DNA from: Lachnospira multipara ATCC 19207
GTDB lineage: Bacteria > Bacillota > Clostridia > Lachnospirales > Lachnospiraceae
NCBI RefSeq assembly: GCF_000424105.1
Contig: NZ_AUJG01000019.1
Coordinates: 1 to 43,600, forward strand
Length of the DNA stretch: 43,600 bases
Direction: 5' to 3'
The translations under genes were made by a program, and so were the position numbers. Under the pieces are notes generated by a model that saw only the letters and a program-made list of their open reading frames with translations, searched no databases and was not told the origin of the DNA. Positions 34,856-40,831 of the stretch are shown piece after piece (position 1 is the first letter of the stretch; the number at the start of each line of letters is the position of its first letter).

Positions 34856-36212
34856 TTCCATCAGCCTCCTCTTCGTTAAAATCATCAAAGACCATGTCTT
34901 CATCTACCTGAACGTGGATATCCACATCGCCATACGCCTCCTGCAAAAATCCTGGCGATTGAATCTGCGGTTTTTCATCCGCAATATGAGTTCCATTCAA
35001 CTTTTGGTCCACTGGACCAAAAGTGGTCTTTAACATCTTGCAAGCTTCACAGGCAGCACCTGTCTGATCATTTTTCAAAAGCAACTCCTTAAATGTCTGT
35101 ATCTCTTCCACAGGCACCAATCTGAAATGACAAGCTTTTCCACAATAGTTCGCCACCGCCTGCCAATCTCCACATAACAATTCCTTTACGGTCTGTTTCT
35201 TGATATGGGCTTCGCTTGCCGATAATGCCTGCTTTAAAAATGTATGGATGGTTCTGTAATTCTGATACTCTTTGGGTTGCTCCAAAAGCTGGATCACATA
35301 ATTTGCATCAATACAGTAATCTCCTGCATAGGTAAGTAATGCCTCCATCTCAGGATCCCCATGGAAATACCACAACGCATAGGTGGTAAGCTTCGTCTGG
35401 TTATCCATCTCGTTGTTTTCAAGCAACATCCGAATTGCCTTCTGCCTCTCGTTATCCTGCTGAGCTTCAACGGCCTGCCTGTTAAGAATGCGTTTAAACA
35501 CCCTACCGTCCTTGAACTGACTGCACACACGCCGGATTGCATTTCGAACAGTAAGTGCCTTCTCGGGTTCGACCTTCCTCTCATATGGGCTATCAACTTC
35601 CGTCTCTTCTGTTGATTTGGATGCATACTTTATGAAGTCGATATCTGTACCGGGGCTATCCTTAAAGAAGTCCTTTGCCAGAACCTCGGCAGGTTCAGAT
35701 GCTACGGATGCAGGAATCAGGATCTTCTTATCCATATCCAACAAAATGGATTCACATATCCCTTCCGATACCTTCTTTTTTAATTCCAAGATTTCTGCAT
35801 CTTTTGCTGCCAGTTCGTCTTTCAGCTTTTTGGTTTCAGCAACTGCAGCATTCTTGTCTTTTCGCATCGATTCAAAGCTTTGTGATTTTCCCGTAGTAAC
35901 GGTCGGGATATCATCTTCAGGTTTCCTTTTCTTTTCAGAAATATCCGCCGTAAGATTTAACTCAGCACAGACTCCTTCTAATTCCTTAGATAAGGCTTTT
36001 AAATCTAAACTGACCTTTCCGTCTTCCACAGTGATAAAGGGCATTTCACCATCTCTTGCGGATGCCACGCACTTACGAGCATTTGTATTGCTTCGGCCAT
36101 TATTCTCCAGATACGTTTTTGTATCTGTTTCTGTGTGTTGTCCCTTGGATAGATATGAATACAGATCTATGTAGGTATCCAAAGGATGTAAAATTGTTTT
36201 CTTCGTACCCAT
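34848..36212 (-). CDS. Coiled-coil protein heading the leading-region module
   Basis: A 454-residue soluble protein, not recognised. Residues 1-75 look like a small helical DNA-binding or dimerisation unit (LDTYIDLYSYLSKGQ, then TNARKCVASARDGEMPFITV). About 112-152 is a coiled coil (KNAAVAETKKLKDELAAKD). The rest is helical and ends acidic. ATG 36212 has GGGAGG eight bases upstream and 33 bases after repeat copy E. It overlaps the MobC-like gene by eight bases and contains palindrome copy 2 near its 3' end. As the first gene after oriT in the predicted transfer direction, a role in establishment or relaxosome function is possible. Confidence 0.5.
   Translation of the reverse strand: MGTKKTILHPLDTYIDLYSYLSKGQHTETDTKTYLENNGRSNTNARKCVASARDGEMPFITVEDGKVSLDLKALSKELEGVCAELNLTADISEKKRKPEDDIPTVTTGKSQSFESMRKDKNAAVAETKKLKDELAAKDAEILELKKKVSEGICESILLDMDKKILIPASVASEPAEVLAKDFFKDSPGTDIDFIKYASKSTEETEVDSPYERKVEPEKALTVRNAIRRVCSQFKDGRVFKRILNRQAVEAQQDNERQKAIRMLLENNEMDNQTKLTTYALWYFHGDPEMEALLTYAGDYCIDANYVIQLLEQPKEYQNYRTIHTFLKQALSASEAHIKKQTVKELLCGDWQAVANYCGKACHFRLVPVEEIQTFKELLLKNDQTGAACEACKMLKTTFGPVDQKLNGTHIADEKPQIQSPGFLQEAYGDVDIHVQVDEDMVFDDFNEEEADGND
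35001..35023. repeat. 23-bp palindrome, copy 2
   Basis: CTTTTGGTCCA, central C, TGGACCAAAAG: perfect 11-bp arms. It lies within the 454-residue protein gene. Confidence 0.9.
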
Positions 36213-36245
36213 GAATCGTTCCTCCCTTCGGGTAATCTTCTAAAT

Positions 36246-36278
36246 TACATTTGGGTTGGAATTATCCTCATTACTAAA
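36246..36278 (-). repeat. 33-bp module-head repeat, copy E
   Basis: Minus strand begins TTTAGTAATGAGGA and ends CAACCCAAATGTA. It lies immediately after an intrinsic terminator (36287-36309) and 33 bases before the 454-residue protein gene. Confidence 0.92.
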
Positions 36279-36286
36279 TGGGCAAT

Positions 36287-36309
36287 AAAAAAACAGGCAT
36301 TTCAGCCTG
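36287..36309 (-). terminator. Intrinsic terminator before repeat copy E
   Basis: Minus-strand CAGGC/GCCTG hairpin with a six-base loop, followed by seven Ts. It would stop transcription arriving from the oriT region before module E. Confidence 0.75.
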
Positions 36310-36476
36310 CTAACCTTCCGCCACTGATTGGCATTTTCATCTCCGCTATGTGTTGGCGAGTTCTTTTTTGTCACTTCACATAAATTGCTTTCTTTTCTGC
36401 TTCGCCAAGTCTTGGTTCCAGTAAAATCAATGCTTGCCACCCTTCGGTCATTTTGGTCTTTCTTTGGTGGGTCATC

Positions 36477-36521
36477 CTATAAAGTGATTAACAGGATACG
36501 CCTAAAGTTACAACCACTTTA
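36477..36521 (-). other. Candidate oriT with IncP-type nick site
   Basis: On the minus strand the sequence TATCCTG|T (36491-36498) fits the IncP-family nick consensus YATCCTG|Y used by MobP relaxases. Four bases before it lies a hairpin TAAAGT/ACTTTA (36503-36521), placed as in RP4-type oriT. After it, CACTTTATAG (36477-36486) repeats one arm. Nicking would fall between 36492 and 36491. The 5' end entering the recipient would then lead into the 454-residue, MobC-like and ArdC genes. Confidence 0.72.
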
Positions 36522-36588
36522 CGCAAAAAACTCCGTGCTCCTATGTCGCCCGCTTTAGGATATCCTTCCCTAAAATCATCTTGGTCCA

Positions 36589-36611
36589 CTTCTGGTCCAC
36601 TGGACCAAAAG
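36589..36611. repeat. 23-bp palindrome, copy 3
   Basis: CTTCTGGTCCA, central C, TGGACCAAAAG; one arm mismatch. An extra half-site (TTGGTCCACT, 36581-36590) overlaps its left edge. It lies about 90 bases from the predicted nick, in non-coding DNA. Confidence 0.85.
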
Positions 36612-36658
36612 TTAAAATCCCCTCCAATCCTTACTCATAAGTTGACTGCAGGGACCCA

Positions 36659-36753
36659 CGGCTGTGCAAAAAGGCATAAAGAAAGGCTCCCATACCCGAG
36701 TAATCAAAACCCGAATAGAGAGCCTTTTCGCGAGGGTCAGCTTAGCACAGCCG
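36659..36753. other. Nested inverted-repeat structure, possible RNA or protein-binding site
   Basis: Outer arms CGGCTGTGC (36659-36667) and GCACAGCCG (36745-36753) are perfect. Inner arms AAAGGCTC (36682-36689) and GAGCCTTT (36720-36727) are also perfect. A further AAAAGGC (36669-36675) could compete for the same partner. The loop holds a direct repeat ACCCGAGTA/ACCCGAATA. No poly-T follows on either strand, so it is not a simple terminator. Confidence 0.6.
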
Positions 36754-36892
36754 CCACCTACAGTAAACATATGTAGTTTATTCTTCTACATAATCCTCTT
36801 CTGTCATAAGCACTGCCGAAATATATCCCGTTTTGGGAGCCGTAATCCTTATTGGCTATAAATATATGTTTCAAAGACAAGACGAATACCTC

Positions 36893-37357
36893 TTAATCTA
36901 ACGCAATCCCCGTCATTTCCACATTATCCCACCGGCAAACCTCAGTAAGTTTACCCTCACTGCCATCATACCTATACAGCGCACACAGATTCTGCCAATT
37001 TACATTATACTTCACGAACGCATAATAGCTCCCATCATCGGAAATAACGGTCATCCTGCTCAGATCATGCTCAGCCTCATCGGCTAACTTCTGCATAATC
37101 ACCTTAACCGTCCCATCCTCTTCTACCTAATTTCCTTCCGATATCAATCATCTTGGTAGCCTTAAGCTCCACAACAACCTTACCGTTTTCAACGGCTGAA
37201 GCAAAATCATCTGCATCCGCATACAGGAACTCGGCTTCATCCGCCGTAAAAGAGTCTGTCTCTTTCATCACACCGTTACCATACACCACAGAATAAACCG
37301 TCTCATTCCTAGTAAAATGTGCGGCCACAACAAAAATTTCTTTACATTTTTTTGCAT
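36893..37357 (-). pseudogene. Small hypothetical gene disrupted by two frameshifts
   Basis: Two neighbouring open stretches (37328-37104 and 37102-36893) look like one protein of about 150 residues. The first (VAAHFTRNETVYSVVYGNG) has no proper start. However, an ATG at 37357 with AAGGTG six bases upstream lies just before a run of seven As, and one more A would put it in frame (MQKKCKEIFVVAAHF). The second stretch reads EEDGTVKVIMQKLADEAEHD in another frame, joining the first near 37115. If separate, the second could start at ATG 37096. The family is not recognised. The codon pattern and coherent sequence suggest recent decay, or a sequencing error in the A-run. Confidence 0.5.
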
Positions 37358-37457
37358 ATTCAACACCTTATTATTCTATCGGATATTTCCCCTGTTTCTT
37401 TTGTTCATCACTAATCAAAAGTTCTCAGAACTATATTATGTCACCTTTTATGTTTTT

Positions 37458-37543
37458 TGCCGAATTATAGTTGACTTTATCTCCTCATCCGCTATAATAA
37501 AAACTATAAATCGGCACTTTCTCATTTTTTTGCCGAATTATAG
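37458..37543 (+). promoter_or_regulatory. AbiE promoter with three operator-like sites
   Basis: TTGACT (37471-37476) and TATAAT (37493-37498) are separated by 16 bases. The 13-mer TGCCGAATTATAG occurs immediately before the -35 box (37458-37470) and again downstream (37531-37543). An inverted, one-mismatch copy (CTATAAATCGGCA, 37504-37516) lies just after the -10 box. AbiEi antitoxins are known to repress their own operon by binding such sites. Confidence 0.75.
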
Positions 37544-37571
37544 AATTTACAAACACGAGGTGATCCCTACC

Positions 37572-38312
37572 ATGAATGCAGCCACCGTACTACCGCACCT
37601 CCCCACCGGAGAGGTTTTCAATAAAAATACATTCCGCGAAACAGTCCACTCCATATACCCTGACTGCACCGAAGCCTCCATCAACTGGATGCTTGTCACC
37701 CTGCGCAAACAAGGCAGCCTTGCATCCGCAGGCACCGGTAAATACTACCGCATCCCTCAGGATGCTCCTGCAAAGAAACATTATTCCTACCCGCATTCCC
37801 AAGAATACCTTGATCTTGAAAAAGAGATCACCGAGGCCTACCCTCTTGTGAATTTTCAAATGTGGGAATTGATCCAGATGAACGATTTCATCAATCATCA
37901 GATCGCAAAGAATGTAATATTTATAGAAGTGGAAGCAATGCTTGTGGATACAGTCTACGAACTGCTTCATGAAAAATACCCTTATGCCATGATCCAGCCG
38001 ACATACGATACCTTTTACAAGCAGCGTGCTCCCGAAACAGATATCGTCGTTCAAAAGCTCCTCTCTGAGGCTCCCGCATCGGATGCAAATCATTCCTGCG
38101 TGATAGAAAAACTGTTGGTGGATCTGCTGTCCAAGAAACTTTCAGGAAGCCTGATCGAGCGAAGCGAATATCCACGCATATATGAAGATGTTTTCCGCAA
38201 ATACAATATAGACGAAACCCGTATGTTCCGGTATGCCAAACGCCGCAATCTCTATGACAGCCTGCTATCCTTCATAAAGACAAAAACCGACATACATCTG
38301 ATGACCATTTGA
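37572..38312 (+). CDS. abiEi: AbiEi-family antitoxin/transcriptional regulator
   Basis: A 246-residue protein with an N-terminal winged-helix region (about 10-65, FNKNTFRETVHSIYPD and INWMLVTLRKQGSLASAGTGKYY) and a longer C-terminal domain, the layout of AbiEi-type antitoxins of type IV toxin-antitoxin systems. It should neutralise AbiEii indirectly and repress its promoter. The ATG at 37572 has GAGGTG about nine bases upstream; the frame stays open to 37317 but that part overlaps the promoter. Its start lies 28 bases after the last operator-like site, and AbiEii follows 13 bases after its stop. Confidence 0.8.
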   Translation: MNAATVLPHLPTGEVFNKNTFRETVHSIYPDCTEASINWMLVTLRKQGSLASAGTGKYYRIPQDAPAKKHYSYPHSQEYLDLEKEITEAYPLVNFQMWELIQMNDFINHQIAKNVIFIEVEAMLVDTVYELLHEKYPYAMIQPTYDTFYKQRAPETDIVVQKLLSEAPASDANHSCVIEKLLVDLLSKKLSGSLIERSEYPRIYEDVFRKYNIDETRMFRYAKRRNLYDSLLSFIKTKTDIHLMTI

Positions 38313-38325
38313 TAAGGAGAACCCC

Positions 38326-39366
38326 ATGATAACAAAAGAAACCTACACCATAGAATATGTGAACTCTCTTCGCGAGAAATATAAGAAAGACCCTTCCCTT
38401 TTGGAAAGAGTCCTGTTTGCCTTTGGCCTGCTGGAAGCCATCACCCGTGTCGGAATGCCCTTCATCTTCAAGGGCGGAACTTCCCTGATGCTAATCCTCG
38501 ACCACCCCTTAAGGCTCTCAACCGACATTGATATCCTCGTAAAGCCCGGTACCGATGTTGACCACTACATAAACGAAGCAGCCAAGATATTCCCGTTCAA
38601 GACCTTCGAGGAAGACCGACGTGTCGGCAAAAACAATATAGAGAAGCGCCACTTCAAGTTCATCTATGACTCACCACTGAGGAATGATGACTTTTATATC
38701 CTTCTGGATATTGTCTTTGCTGATAGTCCATATCTTGCCACACAGACCTGCGAAATAAAGAACGACCTGCTTCTCACCGACAGCACGCCGATAACCGTCA
38801 CCGTTCCATCTCCGGAATGCATCCTCGGAGACAAGCTCACAGCCTTTGCTCCGCACACCACCGGCGTACCATTCGGAATAGACAAAGAACTTGAAATCAT
38901 CAAGCAGTTATTCGATGTTGCAACCCTCTCCGAAAAAATAGACAACTACCAGAATCTCGTTGCCACTTATAACCGCGCTGTTCTGGATGAAATTGGCTAC
39001 CGCGACATAACGGCAACCCGTGAAGATGTCCTCCGGGATACCATCCGTTCCTGCGCCTGCATCATTGGAAAAGGTGTCTATGACAAAGATGAATTCCCTC
39101 TCTTTATCAAGGGAATTCACTCCATCGGCGGCCATGTCCTGTCCATGAAATACAGTGCAACCATCGCCGCCAACCAGGCAAGCCGTGTGATGTACCTCGC
39201 CTCCTGTATGCTCACAGGTCAGCCCTTCACACCTATAGAAGATTCCGAACCATATCTTCAGGCAAATATAGGCAAAAGCCAATACAAAAAGCTTTCCTAT
39301 ATGCGCAGCCAAAGTCCGAAAGCCTTTGCTTACATTGTTGAGGCTCTTCGGATGATTGAGGAATAA
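38326..39366 (+). CDS. abiEii: AbiEii-family nucleotidyltransferase toxin
   Basis: A 346-residue protein with the AbiEii/AbiGii nucleotidyltransferase fold: FIFKGGTSLML (about 46-56, GG motif), STDIDILV with D67 and D69 as metal ligands, and PSPECILGDKLTAF as the third conserved motif. Such toxins transfer nucleotides, in studied relatives onto tRNA, and cause growth arrest during phage infection. ATG 38326 has AAGGAG upstream. It is the second gene of the AbiE operon, intact, and about 2 kb from oriT on the trailing side. Confidence 0.9.
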   Translation: MITKETYTIEYVNSLREKYKKDPSLLERVLFAFGLLEAITRVGMPFIFKGGTSLMLILDHPLRLSTDIDILVKPGTDVDHYINEAAKIFPFKTFEEDRRVGKNNIEKRHFKFIYDSPLRNDDFYILLDIVFADSPYLATQTCEIKNDLLLTDSTPITVTVPSPECILGDKLTAFAPHTTGVPFGIDKELEIIKQLFDVATLSEKIDNYQNLVATYNRAVLDEIGYRDITATREDVLRDTIRSCACIIGKGVYDKDEFPLFIKGIHSIGGHVLSMKYSATIAANQASRVMYLASCMLTGQPFTPIEDSEPYLQANIGKSQYKKLSYMRSQSPKAFAYIVEALRMIEE

Positions 39367-39369
39367 GAA

Positions 39370-39407
39370 AAAAAGCGGCTGACAGAGACCCAAATCTCCG
39401 CCAGCCG
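39370..39407 (-). terminator. Intrinsic terminator of the DUF6033 operon
   Basis: Minus-strand hairpin CGGCTG...CAGCCG with inner GAGA/TCTC, followed by C and seven Ts (39368-39374). It lies just past the DUF6033-like stop and between convergent genes; on the plus strand it may also help end abiEii transcription. Confidence 0.82.
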
Positions 39408-39442
39408 TCATTATATAAGCTATAAGAAACCTAATTATGCAC

Positions 39443-40114
39443 TCACGCCTTCACATCAAATCCCACAGTACCGCTTACGCCCCCTGATGACACTCCTTCA
39501 GCCAGCTTAGCGGTAACACTTCTGACATTTGTTCCAACAGCAGAAATAGTAAACTCATCTGTCTTTCCATCCACTTCAGCTTTCTCTATCCGGCGTTTTT
39601 CAATCCGTTCCTGTTCTGCCTTTTTCTCAGCACGTTTCTTTTCCACCTTCTCTTTAGCTGCCTTATTTTCCTCAGCTTTTTTCTTAGCATTCTCTCTTGC
39701 AATTTTCCCATCGGGATCGTTTGTACTTCCACTTGTGCAGGAAATATTTCCATTCTCATCTATGTTGTACGAGGCATATGTCACAACCGGACTTCCCGGA
39801 GCAGCATTTACTGCACTGCATAACGACTTAACGCAATCAGGAATCGCTTTTAGGTTTTCCTCCAGGTATGCGGCTTTTTCCGGATCATCCTTGCATTTCT
39901 GCAAAAAAGCTTTCGATACATTCACATTAACAGGAACACCTTGCATAGAAGTACTACCTGCATTCATTTAACTATACTTGTCCTGCAGGTATTTGGAATA
40001 ATCATCCACATTCTTATAACCGGTCTTGATTTCTTCTTTTTTCGTCACACCCGACGTAGGGGTTTTCAAATCCATAACCTGCGATGTAACACCGTTGCTT
40101 ATCTCCATCGACAT
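39443..40114 (-). pseudogene. DUF6033-like gene interrupted by an in-frame stop
   Basis: One reading frame encodes 48 residues (from ATG 40114, MSMEISNGVTSQV, to NVDDYSKYLQDKYS), then TAA at 39970-39968, and immediately an ATG and 173 more residues (MNAGSTSMQGVPVNV onward). The same frame continues across the stop. Both parts align in order with the intact neighbour at 40134-40718: NVKDYSNYLTQKF matches the first part, and LERELSKVPDYI matches LEENLKAIPDCV in the second. The second part also has a long Lys/Glu-rich coiled coil. The fused TAAATG could allow re-initiation, so two-part translation is possible. No ribosome site precedes the second ATG. DUF6033 has no known function. Confidence 0.65.
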
Positions 40115-40133
40115 AATTTTGACCTTCTTCAAT

Positions 40134-40718
40134 TCATCCGCGTATATCAAACGCCCCACCAGAAAGCAGTGTCATCGTTCCCGACAGCTTCATCGTGAAC
40201 TGATTTGTCAGATCCTCCAAATCCTTTCCTCTAAACTCCATGTTAAATGAAGCCTCATCAATCTTTTGTTCTTGCTGCTTCTGTTCAAGTTTTTTCTCAG
40301 CTTCTTTTTGCTCTGCTCTTTTCTCTTTAATCTTATCCAACCACTTATCTATCTCTGGATCTGTACTTCCTTCGTCTCCAAATACACCTACCGTTGTCAT
40401 TGTACTGTATTCTTCTCCAAACTCGATGGATACCGATTTAAGTGTGCCTCCGTGTGCTATGGAAGATTTCTGAGCTGCCTCAATATAATCCGGCACCTTC
40501 GATAATTCTCTTTCCAGCCATTCCCCGGTTTTTTCATCAGACATAGCTTTTCTCAACAATCCACCAGTAACAGATACCGAAGCACTCTTCCCTGGAGTCA
40601 GACAACCGAACTTCTGCGTCAGATAATTTGAATAGTCCTTCACATTAGTCGGCTTCTTACTTGTTGTTCCCATATTATTGTTTATCGAATAAGGGTTATA
40701 TGAACCTGAAATCTTCAT
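40134..40718 (-). CDS. DUF6033-like protein
   Basis: A 194-residue soluble protein with the opening MKISGSYNPYSINNN, a conserved NVKDYSNYLTQKFGCL block, a central domain (about 50-120) and a Lys/Glu/Gln-rich coiled coil (about 128-160). I recognise it as DUF6033-like, a clostridial family of unknown function. ATG 40718 has AGGAGG eight bases upstream, just below a 15-bp palindrome. A pair of LytTR-type sites (40801-40831) lies upstream, so the neighbouring two-component system likely controls it. The broken paralogue follows 19 bases after its stop. Confidence 0.62.
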   Translation of the reverse strand: MKISGSYNPYSINNNMGTTSKKPTNVKDYSNYLTQKFGCLTPGKSASVSVTGGLLRKAMSDEKTGEWLERELSKVPDYIEAAQKSSIAHGGTLKSVSIEFGEEYSTMTTVGVFGDEGSTDPEIDKWLDKIKEKRAEQKEAEKKLEQKQQEQKIDEASFNMEFRGKDLEDLTNQFTMKLSGTMTLLSGGAFDIRG

Positions 40719-40735
40719 ATGCAAATCCTCCTGTC

Positions 40736-40750
40736 TCTCATAGTATGAGA
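40736..40750 (-). promoter_or_regulatory. 15-bp palindrome in the DUF6033 leader
   Basis: TCTCATA-G-TATGAGA is a perfect 7-bp inverted repeat ending five bases before the AGGAGG ribosome site. As RNA the stem could affect translation; as DNA it could be an operator. Confidence 0.5.
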
Positions 40751-40800
40751 TTATTCTTCTACCTACTCTATCGTATGATAATCACCACTAATTAACAGAC

Positions 40801-40831
40801 TTTGCGTGAACACCGTCATTTTTGCAGTGAA
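40801..40831 (-). promoter_or_regulatory. Paired LytTR-type sites before the DUF6033 genes
   Basis: Plus-strand TTTGCGTGAA (40801-40810) and TTGCAGTGAA (40822-40831) have their GTGAA ends exactly 21 bases apart. The pair closely matches the pair before the response-regulator gene. It overlaps the 3' end of the kinase gene. A -10-like TAGAGT lies on the minus strand at 40766-40771, about the same distance downstream as in the other pair. Confidence 0.62.

Larger units (their letters stand above)
36310..36892. other. Non-coding oriT region
   Basis: About 580 bases without a convincing gene. In order it holds a minus-strand stretch open in two frames but lacking a well-spaced start (36360-36475), the oriT candidate (36477-36521), palindrome copy 3 (36589-36611), and a 95-base nested inverted-repeat structure (36659-36753). 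On the minus strand just right of that (36785-36860) is a 25-codon open stretch (PIRITAPKTGYISAVL) with no usable start that may be a gene remnant. Confidence 0.55.

Noticed and set aside
34550-35023. GPVDQK as a conserved protein motif
   Set aside because: The same 23 bases also occur in non-coding DNA at 36589 and are palindromic, so a DNA-level signal is the simpler explanation.
14970-36278. The 33-bp repeats as a CRISPR array
   Set aside because: Length is similar to CRISPR repeats, but copies are 2.7 to 8.8 kb apart, separated by genes, and no cas genes are present.
14970-36278. The 33-bp repeats as ordinary sigma-70 promoters
   Set aside because: No TATAAT-like box with a TTGACA-like box at 16-18 bases is conserved within or at a fixed distance from the five copies.
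36240-36440. A 66-codon minus-strand open frame ending in SNPNVI
   Set aside because: It begins with a GTG whose only purine-rich sequence (GAAGG) directly abuts it, passes through an intrinsic terminator and ends inside repeat copy E. The shared ending with another frame at 29795-30022 is a by-product of the repeat.
36543-36776. Plus-strand open frame over the palindrome and inverted repeats
   Set aside because: No ribosome site, and composition is explained by the palindrome and stem structures.
36785-36860. Minus-strand 25-codon open stretch (PIRITAPKTGYISAVL)
   Set aside because: Begins right after a stop codon, has no start with a ribosome site before its last nine codons; noted as a possible remnant only.
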